A DNA stretch of 44,097 nt from Amoeboaphelidium occidentale (lineage: Eukaryota; Aphelidiomycota; Aphelidea), in NCBI GenBank assembly GCA_023515795.1, contig JALGPX010000088.1, forward strand, positions 9,522 to 53,618. Direction: 5' to 3'. The notes beneath the pieces are model-generated. The model was not told the DNA's origin and did not search any database. It saw nothing but the letters and a program-made list of their open reading frames with translations. Position 1 is the stretch's first letter. Each line of letters opens with the position of its first letter. Of this stretch, positions 1-9,702 are shown piece after piece. The translations under genes and the position numbers were made by a program.

Positions 1-2
1 AT

Positions 3-608
3 TATTATTTGGATTATAATGAATATCAGGATTCTATTAAAAGAATACAAGAACAAATTGACTCTTTACTATCATCAGTAGAACAACAAGATGCTGATAA
101 AATGGTTGAATTATTGGTTGAGATTGGATTGTATAAATTGAAGAGAAGTTTCATTAGTTTAAACAACAGCAACAACAACAACAACAGCAAGAAGAAGAAG
201 AAATATAAAAGATTTGTGGAGTGTGAGTCTAGTACTTCAGAGAGTATTTTCAGATTGGTGTTGTTGTTGCAGAGAGTTTTAGTATTGAGGGAATATGTAG
301 AAGAGGAATTGAAAGAGTTTATTGGGAGTATTGGCTATGATTTAGAAGGATTTTTGGATTCTGTTGAGGAATATTCTTTGGCGTATTGGAGTGAGAGAAT
401 GTTGGATGGAGAGTTTATGGATTATAATGAAGAGTATTTCATTGATTTAGGGATGGATGATTATGGTAATTGCAATAAGTTTGTGAGGTTGTTGTATGAT
501 GAGTTGTTGTTACTAAATGATCAGCCTGATTATGAGTACTCCAAGGATATGATCAGATCAAGAAGAGAAGGATATTGTGTTTCTATTGTAAGGGATACAT
601 TTCTGTGA
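3..608 (+). CDS. Unknown acidic protein, 5' end off the window
   Basis: I do not recognise this protein. The frame is open from the left edge and has no in-frame ATG before about base 102, so the true start probably lies outside the window or beyond an unseen intron. About 200 residues are visible. The N-terminal part looks helical (residues ~5-55), followed by an Asn run and a Lys run (~52-65), then an acidic, Leu- and Tyr-rich helical C-terminus. There is no clear catalytic motif or membrane segment. The stop is 19 bases from the convergent NF-YB stop, which fits the packing seen elsewhere. Being a real gene is likely from its length and context; no function is assigned. Confidence 0.6.
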   Translation, partial: YYLDYNEYQDSIKRIQEQIDSLLSSVEQQDADKMVELLVEIGLYKLKRSFISLNNSNNNNNSKKKKKYKRFVECESSTSESIFRLVLLLQRVLVLREYVEEELKEFIGSIGYDLEGFLDSVEEYSLAYWSERMLDGEFMDYNEEYFIDLGMDDYGNCNKFVRLLYDELLLLNDQPDYEYSKDMIRSRREGYCVSIVRDTFL

Positions 609-627
609 GAATAAAGAATCTATTGTA

Positions 628-1104
628 TTACATGTATCCTTGCTGGTGCTGCTGCTGTCCTTGAGCTACTGAAGATGGCACAACCTTTTCTACTTTTGCT
701 TGATCTCTAAATTTTGCCAGATACACTCTTAAAGGTTCAATGTAATTATCAAATCCCAAAGTTTGTAGAGACCATAATAGATCTTCACCTGAAATGGTCT
801 TTCTCTTTTCTGTCAGACAACGATCTGCTGCTTCTGATGACAGGAATAAAACAAATTCTGATACACATTCTTGTATAGTCTCTTTTGCATCTTTTGAGAT
901 TTTTGCATTATCAGGCAAAGCTCTCTTCATTATCCTAGTGACATTTGCTATAGGTAATAAGCGATCTTGGTCTCTAACTTCAGGATCGCTTTGAGGTTGT
1001 TGTTGTTGAGGTTGAGGTTGAGGTTGTTGAGGTTGCTGGGAAGACATTGATGAAACTGAAAGAAGAAGGTTGATTGGATTGGGATTGGGATTGGGATTTT
1101 CCAT
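628..1104 (-). CDS. NF-YB / HAP3 subunit of the CCAAT-binding factor
   Basis: This is the histone-fold subunit B of the heterotrimeric CCAAT-binding factor (NF-Y/HAP complex). It pairs with NF-YC and recruits NF-YA in the nucleus to bind CCAAT boxes. The 158-residue protein has the diagnostic core [18 protein letters not shown] followed by [19 protein letters not shown] and [18 protein letters not shown], spanning roughly residues 48-140. The core is flanked by short Gln/Pro-rich tails. I place the start at 1104 (MENPNP); a second in-frame Met lies at 1047, and the upstream frame from 1164 is an odd Ile/Leu run that is probably not translated. The (NP)n N-terminus is encoded by a GGGATT-like hexamer repeat. 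The start faces that of FES1 only 25 bases away. Confidence 0.92.
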   Translation of the reverse strand: MENPNPNPNPINLLLSVSSMSSQQPQQPQPQPQQQQPQSDPEVRDQDRLLPIANVTRIMKRALPDNAKISKDAKETIQECVSEFVLFLSSEAADRCLTEKRKTISGEDLLWSLQTLGFDNYIEPLRVYLAKFRDQAKVEKVVPSSVAQGQQQHQQGYM

Positions 1105-1129
1105 ATGAATCTTATCGAATCTTTTCCTG

Positions 1130-2260
1130 ATGATGATGATGATGATGAACAATAACAATAACAATAACTATAACAATAACTATAACTATAACCAACAACA
1201 ACAACAACAACAAGAAGAAGATTACAAGAATTTATTAAAGGAACCTGAATGGACTACTTTGAGTGGGAAGGATGTTGATTTAAAGAAATTATTAAGATGG
1301 GGATTGGAGAATGCGACAGCCAACGAAGACACCACGACCAAGACAACTCAGAATGATTTAAAAGATAAAAAGATTGATACGAAATGGTTGGATATTATAA
1401 TGGGAAAGTCTGATACTGTTCGAATGAAGGAATGCATGGAAGTTATTTTAAAAGAAGAAGAAGATTCCGATTCAGAAGAAATAGAGGATCAGCACAGGGC
1501 GTTGGATGAATTGGAATTGTTGGTTGAGGATTTGGATAATTCAAAGGATTTTGTGAGATTGAATATGTTGGATCCTTTGCTAATGTTGTTATCAAGATTG
1601 AAAAGGCAGCAAGTGAAGAAGAGTAAAATGGTTCTGGTTGGGATTTTATGGGTTATGGGTACAATGGTTCAGAATAATCCATTGGTAAAGAAGGCTTACT
1701 TGGAAAAGAATGTACTGGATTTAGTATTGGATTTATTTTTAAACGGTAGTGACACTGTTATAAGAGGAAAGTGTTTGTATTGCATTAGTGGATTGATGAA
1801 GCATAATACTCCAGCTCAAGCACAGTTTGCGAAATTGCAAGGTTACAAGAAATTATATGAAGACGTACTAAAAACATCATCATCATCATCATTAAGCTGC
1901 AACAACAACAACAACAACGCCCAGTTGGTACAGAAGGTTTTGTTCTTGTTTTATAATGTCATGTTGGATGATGAACAGAATGGTGTCAAGTTGGTTGGTG
2001 GTGTAGATGAACAACGCTCTCTTGTAAAGACTCTTTTAGGATTGCTTGAAAAGTATTCCACTGTTGCAGAGAGTGAAGAAGCGACAATTTGTGCGACAAT
2101 TTATAATATTCTCTTGTGTTTAAAGAAAGAGATCAAACTGATACAGCAGGAACGTGATGCTTTACGGAATAATTTATCGAAAGCTGAAGCTCGGTTTGGT
2201 CGAGATCAGTTTGATGAAGCAACGCTAAAGAGTCTGAGGGATTGGACACACTCTGAATAA
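1130..2260 (+). CDS. FES1: Hsp70 nucleotide exchange factor FES1/HspBP1 family
   Basis: Armadillo-type exchange factor that opens the Hsp70 nucleotide-binding domain to release ADP, in the cytosol or nucleus. Evidence is the family pattern [11 protein letters not shown] near residue 53, KWLDIIMG, an MKECM(E)VI segment, then [11 protein letters not shown] and helical repeats including [14 protein letters not shown] and [14 protein letters not shown], in about the expected order for Fes1. The 376 residues include an N-terminal low-complexity stretch (six Met, then Asn, Tyr and Gln runs) and a second Ser/Asn insert at ~245-262. Any of six consecutive ATG codons (1130-1147) could be the start; no other Met precedes the conserved region. 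An AATAAA lies within about ten bases of the stop, implying a very short 3' UTR. No intron. Confidence 0.88.
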   Translation: MMMMMMNNNNNNNYNNNYNYNQQQQQQQEEDYKNLLKEPEWTTLSGKDVDLKKLLRWGLENATANEDTTTKTTQNDLKDKKIDTKWLDIIMGKSDTVRMKECMEVILKEEEDSDSEEIEDQHRALDELELLVEDLDNSKDFVRLNMLDPLLMLLSRLKRQQVKKSKMVLVGILWVMGTMVQNNPLVKKAYLEKNVLDLVLDLFLNGSDTVIRGKCLYCISGLMKHNTPAQAQFAKLQGYKKLYEDVLKTSSSSSLSCNNNNNNAQLVQKVLFLFYNVMLDDEQNGVKLVGGVDEQRSLVKTLLGLLEKYSTVAESEEATICATIYNILLCLKKEIKLIQQERDALRNNLSKAEARFGRDQFDEATLKSLRDWTHSE

Positions 2261-2309
2261 GGATAATAAATAAATGAATGAATTAAACTGTAGCACGCTT
2301 TTATTTGTA

Positions 2310-2702
2310 TTAATTAACATTCTCTGACTTCTTAACCTTTTCTTGTATTAGTTTCAGCATATTGTTCGCTTCATCCTTTGATGGTAATTCCAAAATCATT
2401 TTTGAATATGGGAAATCAGATTGTGGTTTTATGCTGATGATAATGGTGGATTCCTTATTGTAATTGTAAAAGACAAAAGATGGCTTTTCGTTCTGGTGAT
2501 ACAGATAGCCCTTCAGCACGATATTGGGGATGCCAGTTCCAACACGAATTCCGAGCCACCAATTATTCAGGAATTCCGGATTACATTCTACGCTTTCAAT
2601 AACTTCGAAAGGTATGCGAATATCGGTGAATTTAAAACAAAGTAGTCTGTCCCACGTGGAAAGGTTTACCGCGAAGGTGGAATCATTAATCTCGATTTTC
2701 AT
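2310..2702 (-). CDS. Small PH-like domain protein of bacterial type
   Basis: A 130-residue all-beta protein. The pattern begins MKIEINDSTFAVNLSTWDRL, then has an IRIPFEVIESVE strand pair, a WWLGIRVGTGIPNIVLKG core, an aromatic strand (SFVFYNYN) and a final strand plus helix (MILELPSKDEANNMLKLI). This resembles short PH-domain-like hypothetical proteins I know mainly from actinobacteria and other prokaryotes, with a W-x-G-x-R-x(2)-GT-x-IPG core. Function is unknown. The start at 2702 matches the family N-terminus; the frame extends upstream to 2768 without similarity. It lies 31 bases downstream of the Mio stop on the same strand and ends 49 bases from the FES1 stop. The family assignment is from memory of the pattern, not a search. 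Confidence 0.65.
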   Translation of the reverse strand: MKIEINDSTFAVNLSTWDRLLCFKFTDIRIPFEVIESVECNPEFLNNWWLGIRVGTGIPNIVLKGYLYHQNEKPSFVFYNYNKESTIIISIKPQSDFPYSKMILELPSKDEANNMLKLIQEKVKKSENVN

Positions 2703-2733
2703 CGCCAAGTAACAAACACAAAAAAGATAAAGT

Positions 2734-5700
2734 TTATGAAACAAGGCTGCATTTGCAATTACATCCACTTACGGGACAAACAGAATGACTCTTGAACCAT
2801 TGTGATATATGCATTGAGTGACCACCATGTCTACAAGTTTGACACCAAGCGAACCAAGAATCAATTTTTGTTATGCTTTGACTTACGCCAGAAGTTCTTT
2901 CAGTGATTTCCATTCCTATTGGTAGTAGGCATATAGAACATTTAGGAAGTTGCTTCTTGCAAGATGGGCAAGCCATGTATTTAATTCTTTGTGATACTTG
3001 ATTGTGCACTCCAGGACCCGGTGAAGTTAGATTCGTTAGAGATTGTTGTGACATTATATTTCGAGTCAGGAGAGCTGTTCTACCGGAATCAACTGTGCCC
3101 ATAACTGATGGTAAAACAATTTGATTTCCAGAAAGAGATTGATTACAGAAATTACAGCGAATAAATACTTGTGAAGTGACACCGTATGCAATATTCAAAA
3201 CTTGTTCAATGGCTGTCTGGCCATATTTTGGATTGCTTCTTGTGTTTGAAAAGTATTTTGAGAATTCAGATTGTAATATCTGAGAATTGATTGCATCCTT
3301 GGAAAGTTTGGAATTTGCAAATTTCCTTCTTCTACCCATCTCAAACTTGCATCGTTCTTTGAATAATCTCCACTGGTTCATCATTTGTTCATACACATGA
3401 ACCCATTCTACTAAATTTGTTGCTGCCTTTTCTGTGCAGCCCTCTATTTCATGCTCATTCAATATTGAACATGTGCCGACAAAACAAGGTTGTGGACAGC
3501 AGCTCATAATTATTGCGCAAGTTTGAATATCACCAGTTTTGTCCAAGTATGAACTTAAAAGTCTGGAGCATGCCGGAAAAGAGAATCCTGTGACAAGTAT
3601 ACCATTAAGATCGCCTTTGCGGATAAATTCTTCACAGAGGCCATGAAGAAAATGAACAAGCTCATCATCCTGTAGAAACCGCACCGCTAGTGCAATTCGA
3701 TCTTCCAGTGGTAGATCCTGTTCTTTCACTACTAATGAATGACTACCACCACTGCTCACAAACTTGAATATAGCTTTCAAGAAGGGCTGGGTTAAATTCA
3801 TACTTAAGTTGCGGCAGACTTCAGTCCAAGTAGATAGATTTGCGGTAACAGGCGGCGGAAATCCCGTACTCAGAGCCGCTGCGATGAACTGGTATTTTTC
3901 GTCTAAATTGTTAGAAGAAGCTTCATGCATATTTACCTTTGCTTGCTTGTAAGATCCTAATTGCAGAAGTAACATTGCCAAATAGCAAAGCCCAAGCAGC
4001 AGCTCGATCAAATTCACGAGCTTCTTCAAATCGTTTTAGTGTTCTTCCGACAGGATCAAGAACTCTCCAATTATGTCCACATAGCTCCAGAGCCAACGTT
4101 CTATAAGGATACATGCTCACAAATACGTCTTCAGATAATGCTGTCAAACGATCATAAGATGTTTGGAAATGACCATTGTAAACTGGATCGTTGTATTGTG
4201 AATAATTCAAATTAGAAGCACCTGAGCCAGGAATCATCGGAGTAAACGACGTTTGATGGTTTAAATTCGCTGTGTAAGCCATTGCAGCTGTAGTGAGTCC
4301 CGTATTCATAGATGAGTATTTGTCTTCGTTGAAAGCCTTTGGCGGAGAAGTTCTTGGCATTTTACGTTTAACAACCGACGAGACCTTGGCAGCAGTATAC
4401 GCACCCATGTATATGAGCTCCTTCAAGTCATTAATATGATCTCGAACATCAGACTCCCTAAAAAGGGTTTCGAATCTTGCAAGATGTTTCCACACATCAA
4501 ACTTGGAAATTTCGTAGTTCAAGATGAGATCTAAGCCATATCCATGAATTGCCCTCTGTTTCATTATTTCTGAAATGTCATCAACTGATTTAAAGCTAAC
4601 AGAGCTGTCTTCGCTCATGACCAAAGAAGAACTCTTGTGATCCCATGCAATCTTTGCCGGTTCTTTGACATCAACAACATTAAACAGACCACTTCTTGAT
4701 GCAACAAGCATCTCAAACTTATTCTCATCAGAAGGAATCCATGCGAAGGAACTTAAGGTTGCATTAAATTCTTTTGATTGTCTCGATCTCCAAAGTAATG
4801 GCTGTGAGAATGGTTGTTGCTTGTTTGCATTTTTCAACTCAGACTGCTCCACCTCTGGTAGCGAATTAATATAAATGTCATCTTCTATGTAAGTAATATC
4901 GTTAATGGAAGGTCCATTCTGAATATCAAAAACATGGAGCCTCTTACTTTCTTTGTATAAAGCAGCTAGCATTCCTGCTCGTTTGGAAGAGAATGATATT
5001 CTAACACAACCTGATTTGCCCTCATTCACAACAGGTCCCGAAATAGATAAAAGCGAGTCTGAATACTTTCTCATATCAAAAATGTTAATGATACCTTCAT
5101 CGGAGAAAGATGCGAAACGGAACCTATTCAAAGGATCAACTTGAATACCATACACAGATCTCGTTCCTATTACAATCGCAGGCGATGACTCCTGCCTAAT
5201 GTCATACCATCGCATCCACTTAAGACCCATTCCAGCACCGAGTAGATAAGGACAGGTTTTTAACCATGAAACACTGGTTACAGCTTCAGAACTACCATAC
5301 TGTCGTAGAGGCTGCGTGTATGGTTCAGACGCATTGGATTGTAATGACCCAGATATGTCCCACACAAATAATGAATGATCATTTCGTACTTTATCAAGAC
5401 CACATGAAAGAAGGTTTGAATGTGTCGAAGAAAACAGAGCTACATTGCATGCTCTTGAATACCGCGGAACGTACTCAGCCAAATATTTGGATTCCGCAGA
5501 AGCATTAAATACATTTGAACCAAGTAACGACTCGTTCTCATCGTTTAAGGCAGTCATCGAAGGTGATAACGTAGACGTGCGACCGTCTGAATCTGCCGAG
5601 CCTCCAAGTCTCGTTAAAACAGTTTTACCATTCGTCAACCCAACAGCAACAAGATCATCCACTTCCATTCCAGGATACCATGAAAAGCATTTCATTAAAG

Positions 5701-5890
5701 ATACATCCGAATTAACTGCGACCATTTTAAACGATTTTGAATCCTAAAGAAATGTGTTAAAGGTCAGCTAACTTCATCAACGTACCTTGTCATAATCATA
5801 AAGGCGCAAATCATTAGAGCCAACCATAAACTGATCCTTTCCGCGAGGACTCCACAGAACACGTTTTGACTTTGGCGCAGAGGAGTTCAT
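2734..5890 (-). CDS. Mio / SEA4 subunit of the GATOR2 (SEACAT) complex
   Basis: WD40 protein of the GATOR2/SEACAT complex, which relieves GATOR1 inhibition of TORC1 at the vacuole/lysosome. Three exons (5890-5786, 5743-3937, 3902-2734) give 1026 residues. The N-terminus (VLWSPRGKDQFMVGSNDLRL) and the WD repeats, with ACNVALFSSTHSNLLSCGLD and SLFVWDIS, match Mios. The C-terminus carries the conserved zinc domain: CNFCNQS, CPSCKKQLPKCSICL, WCQTCRHGGH and CPVSGCNCKC. Introns are 42 nt (5744-5785, phase 0) and 34 nt (3903-3936, phase 1, with CTAAC and TTTAG). The 34-nt intron joins SAIRILQASK to DEKYQFIAAALS as in homologues. The start at 5890 is only 25 bases from the start of the divergent gene. 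Confidence 0.93.
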
Positions 5891-5915
5891 CGTGCTTTAC
5901 AGTTTCAAGTCAAGA

Positions 5916-6653
5916 ATGATCAGGGACGATCCAACGACAACGACGACGGCTAGCACTGGACGACCTTCTGCAGAGGAACGCAAACGACTTTTAAAGGATG
6001 CAGAGCGTAAATTTGCTGAGCGGATGAAGAATTATCAGCCGACTCAGGAAGAGTTACAGATTCGACGTAAAGCGCAGACTTATTCAAATGTATTGGGATT
6101 CGTTGGAGCCTTTGCTGGTTACTTTGTATATCGTCGAACAAAGAAAGTAGTTCCGACTGTTTTGGCTGGAATGTTTGGAAGTTCTTTGGGTGTCTCTTTG
6201 GGAATGGTTTTTGGTGTCAGGGAATTTCTAAAGTTGAAAGACAAGAGTCCTTTCTTAAGGGAATTGGAAAACATGAAGCGAATCTCAAAAGGAGAGGATC
6301 CCTTGGCTATTTCAGAAGACAATACTGAAGAGCTTGAGTCTAGACCTTTTAATGATTTTGTTCCTGATGACGTAGTTGACAAGCAGGAAGATGAGAACTC
6401 TTCACGCTCTAATTCATCACAATTCACCCAGCCTAAGGTTCAACCAGCAAATTCTTATGGTAGCAGTTGGAATGGCATCAGAAAAGAATATCAGAATGAG
6501 AATGTTTCAAGCTGGCAAAAGTATCGCAATGGAAACGCTGCTCCAGTTAGAACTGACACAAAAGAAATTGGTAACGGAGACATGGAAGATGATAACACAC
6601 GAGAGGAGGACCCGTTCGCAATACCAAACCGTGACGATGATGACACCAATTAA
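5916..6653 (+). CDS. Two-helix membrane protein, possibly OCIA-domain-like
   Basis: A 245-residue protein with no confident family. The N-terminus is basic and helical (AEERKRLLKDAERKFAERMK). Two hydrophobic segments follow: VLGFVGAFAGYFVYR at ~residues 58-73 and VLAGMFGSSLGVSLGMVFGV at ~80-100. After that comes a hydrophilic acidic C-terminus with several Asp-Pro-Phe/Leu motifs. The layout (TQEEL-x-R, then paired Gly-rich helices) recalls the OCIA domain of mitochondrial/endosomal membrane proteins, but this is weak. The first ATG in frame is at 5916; the frame opens upstream at a GTG. It diverges from Mio with a 25-base gap. A mitochondrial or endomembrane location is inference only. Confidence 0.6.
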   Translation: MIRDDPTTTTTASTGRPSAEERKRLLKDAERKFAERMKNYQPTQEELQIRRKAQTYSNVLGFVGAFAGYFVYRRTKKVVPTVLAGMFGSSLGVSLGMVFGVREFLKLKDKSPFLRELENMKRISKGEDPLAISEDNTEELESRPFNDFVPDDVVDKQEDENSSRSNSSQFTQPKVQPANSYGSSWNGIRKEYQNENVSSWQKYRNGNAAPVRTDTKEIGNGDMEDDNTREEDPFAIPNRDDDDTN

Positions 6654-6819
6654 ATCGCTCTGTCTAGCGAGTTATGAAAACGTTCACAATAAGACAATAT
6701 CTGCTGATACATCTAAAGTGATCATGTTTCAGTTTTTCCTAACCCAATAAAACTGAAAACGTTCGTGGCTTACGAAAGCAAAGTTTATCGGTTGGTGCGC
6801 CAAGCCGAGGTGTGCTATT

Positions 6820-6827
6820 TATAAATA
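6820..6827 (+). promoter_or_regulatory. Candidate TATA box of the RGS gene
   Basis: TATAAATA lies 84 bases before the ATG at 6911, in a 257-base gap after the membrane-protein gene. It is the best TATA match I noticed in the window, and its distance is compatible with core promoters. No transcription start is known, so this rests on motif and position. Confidence 0.4.
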
Positions 6828-6910
6828 CGTCGGAGGCTTCGTCATCATTCAAGACTCTTTTACCGAAATCACTTGACACATAAAATTTCAATACCGCTAA
6901 TTGTATCAAA

Positions 6911-7666
6911 ATGTCTATTTCACGTATATCTGAGCAGTCCTTCCAGAGCTTTGTTGAAACACTTGCTGATGAGAACAAATATGAAGGCCTAAAAGCAGCT
7001 GCACAAGAAAGTTACTCCAAAGAGATGCCACTCTACTGGGAACATTTCCAGAACTTTAAGAAGCAGTGTTATCTATCTTTATTGAAACATCTTATATCTA
7101 AGGGTGACGCTGCAGCTAAAATCCCCGTGTTTGGGCTACGCAAACCTGGTTTTACACCAATTAATGATATTCAGACTCTCAAGACTGAATTGGAAAAGCC
7201 AATGTCCAAAATATTCGTTTCTCAATTGGCATCAAAGATTCCGTCTACTTTGGCTGCAGCAGAATCGGAACGTGTGATAATTCCGCTGAAAAGGATGTCT
7301 GCTGTGTACTACATCAAAATCTATGAGACCTTTGTTGCTAGTGGTTCACTCTACGAGTTGAATCTGAATGAAAAAGTTCGTAAGCAATGTCAAAAGGTTG
7401 TAGATGCTTTACATGTTCGTATTGATCAATTGGCAAAACAAGTTGGAACGTTGAGAGTATCAGGAGAAGCAATTCTTCCAAACACGTACTTGGTGTTCCA
7501 TGATAATTTGGAGCTAATGAGTTTCGATGGAGATAACTTGTTCATATCGATCAATTTGTATGATGAAATTAAGGAGCATATTCTTTCGCTGTTGTATGAT
7601 AACACCTTTTCCTTAATGGTTAGAAGTTTGTCGAAGCAATCTGGTCTGAATCTGTTGAGTAAATAG
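6911..7666 (+). CDS. RGS-domain protein (regulator of G-protein signalling)
   Basis: Predicted GTPase-activating protein for heterotrimeric G-alpha subunits. The 251 residues show RGS-like helices in two blocks. Near the N-terminus is FQSFVETLADENKYEGL with YSKEMPLYWEHFQNFKK (~residues 12-52). The second block has IYETFVASGSLYELNLNEKV (~137-156), matching the family IY-x(2)-F-x(3)-G-x(3)-E-x-N-L pattern, and then LYDEIKEHILSLLYDNTF (~217-234). The connecting regions are longer than in classical ~120-residue RGS domains, so the domain appears expanded. No membrane anchor or DEP domain is visible. The start is preceded by a TATA-like box. The stop lies 27 bases from the convergent SDHA stop, and its AATAAA (7696-7701) lies inside the last codons of SDHA on the other strand. 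Confidence 0.75.
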   Translation: MSISRISEQSFQSFVETLADENKYEGLKAAAQESYSKEMPLYWEHFQNFKKQCYLSLLKHLISKGDAAAKIPVFGLRKPGFTPINDIQTLKTELEKPMSKIFVSQLASKIPSTLAAAESERVIIPLKRMSAVYYIKIYETFVASGSLYELNLNEKVRKQCQKVVDALHVRIDQLAKQVGTLRVSGEAILPNTYLVFHDNLELMSFDGDNLFISINLYDEIKEHILSLLYDNTFSLMVRSLSKQSGLNLLSK

Positions 7667-7693
7667 TTTGTTGGATTAATGATTTATTCCATT

Positions 7694-9633
7694 TTAATAA
7701 ACTCTCTTCATAGGAGGAACCGGTTTGCATTCTTGTTCGTCAAGGGTAGTCATGGTAACATCGCGATAATCAATGGTGGTCTTGTTGCTCTTCTCGTCGA
7801 ACCAAGTAAGAGTGTGCTTCATCCAGTTCTTGTCGTCTCTTTCTTTGAAATCATCTCTTGCATGAGCACCTCTGCTCTCCTTTCTGTTTGCAGCAGCATG
7901 CATAGTCTGCACTGCATTGTTGAGCAGATTCTGTAATTCCAAAGTTTCAACCAAATCTGTGTTCCAGATCAAACCTCTGTCGCTAACTTTAATATCAGCA
8001 AATTCCTTAGCAATGGCATCCATCTTCTTGACACCTTCCTGTAAAGTGTCTTCTCTTCTGAACACAGCTGCGTGACCCTGCATAGCCTTCTGCATCTTCA
8101 ACCTTAGATCAGCAGTTGGAATTCTACCATTAGCGTAACGCAATTTGTCGAGTTGAGCAATAGATTCTTCTCCAGCATTTTCTTTGATTTCAGGTAAAGG
8201 TGTTCCTGGTTTCAAAGTTTCTGAGATGTGATGAGCACAAGCTCTTCCGAACACGACGATATCCAACAAGGAGTTTGCTCCCAATCTGTTTGCTCCGTGA
8301 ACTGAGACACAAGCAGCCTCACCAGCAGCATAAAGACCCGGAACAATTTCATCTCTTCCATCCTTGCCCTTTCTCAAAACTTCACCAGTGTACTTTGTTG
8401 GAATACCACCCATGTTGTAATGAACAGTCGGAATAACAGGAATAGGTTCCTTTGTAACATCAACACCAGCGAAAATAGCAGCAGTTTCAGAAATACCAGG
8501 CAAACGCTCTTGCAAAACTTTCTTTGGCAAGTGGCTTAGTTGCAAGTGAATGTGATCCTTCTCTGGACCTACTCCTCTTCCTTCCAAAATTTCAATGGTC
8601 ATACTTCTTGAGACAACATCTCTTGAAGCCAAATCTTTTGCTGTTGGAGCATATCTTTCCATGAATCTTTCGCCCTTAGAGTTCAACAAGTAACCACCTA
8701 AAGTTTAAAATCGAAATTGATAGCAAGTAGAACCTTCACCGCGAGCACCTTCAGTAATCAAACAGCCGCTTCCATAAACTCCAGATGGGTGAAACTGAAC
8801 GAATTCCAAATCCTGCAATGGGAATCCAGCTCTTGCGACCATGGCATTACCGTCTCCGGTACAAGTGTGTGCAGAAGTACAAGAAAAGTATGCTCTTCCG
8901 TAACCACCTGTCGCCAAAACTGTTTTATGGGCTCTGAACCTGTGAATAGATCCATCCTCCAAGTTTAACGCAATCACTCCTTTGCATTCGCCATTCTCCA
9001 TCAATAAATCCAAGGCAAAGTATTCAATGAAATAGTTGCAGTTATGCCTTAGACTCTGACCATACAAAGTGTGAAGCAGAGCGTGACCAGTACGATCAGC
9101 GGCTGCAGCACAACGATAAGCTTGTCCACCTTTTCCGTAATGCAAACTTTGTCCACCAAACGCTCTCTGATAAATTTTACCATCCTCAGTACGAGAGAAT
9201 GGACAACCGTAGTGTTCCAATTCAATAACAGTATTCGGAGCCTCCTTGCACATGTAATGAATAGCATCTTGATCTCCCAACCAGTCGCTACCTTTGACAG
9301 TGTCATACATGTGCCAACGCCAGTCATCTTCAGTCATATTGCCCAGAGCAGCGTTAATTCCCCCTTGTGCTGCGCTTGTATGGGATCTTGTCGGGAATAG
9401 CTTGCTGATGCATGCTACATTAAATCCTCTCTCTGCCAGCCCAAAAGATGCTCTCAATCCAGCTCCACCGGCTCCAACAACCAAAGCATCAAATTCATGG
9501 TCAACCACATTATAAGCAGCAGTCTACTATGTCAGGGCTATCGTTTAAAGCTTACTCCTGCATTTTTAGTGTTCAATAATGGTCCTGTAGTAAGCCTACG
9601 AACTCCAAATTTACTCAACAATCCTTTAATCAT
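7694..9633 (-). CDS. SDHA: Succinate dehydrogenase flavoprotein subunit, mitochondrial
   Basis: Catalytic subunit of complex II: oxidises succinate to fumarate in the TCA cycle and passes electrons to the iron-sulfur subunit at the inner mitochondrial membrane. Three exons (9633-9556, 9523-8734, 8697-7694) give 623 residues. The first exon encodes a basic, Ser/Thr-containing targeting peptide ([17 protein letters not shown]). Seen motifs are the dinucleotide fold [11 protein letters not shown] (~40-50), SHTSAAQGG with the FAD-linking His near residue 73, [31 protein letters not shown] across the second intron, [13 protein letters not shown] and the C-terminal [10 protein letters not shown]. 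Introns are 32 nt (9524-9555, phase 0) and 36 nt (8698-8733, phase 1). The second has the unusual donor GTTCTA but restores the universally conserved GEGG sequence. Confidence 0.96.
7696..7701 (+). terminator. AATAAA for the RGS gene inside the SDHA stop
   Basis: AATAAA 30 bases after the RGS stop, formed by the reverse complement of the last SDHA codons and stop. The SDHA signal (AATAAA on the minus strand, 7683-7688) lies in the RGS 3' UTR, so the two mRNAs should overlap tail to tail. Confidence 0.5.
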
Positions 9634-9702
9634 TTTTTGATTCAAAAAAAACTCTGATCGGCCGAATCGTTACGTCACATTCACTTTTTGTTACACAAAC
9701 GA

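Noticed and set aside
1076-1101. Telomere-like GGGATT tandem repeat
   Set aside because: It lies inside the NF-YB reading frame and encodes a short Asn-Pro run; four copies in mid-contig do not indicate a telomere.
3921-3936. A 16-nt intron in Mio (GTAAATATGCATGAAG), which would be among the shortest known
   Set aside because: A 34-nt intron from the same donor to TTTAG (3903-3936) preserves the same frame, has a CTAAC branch-like site and matches the size of all other introns. The tiny version is not needed.
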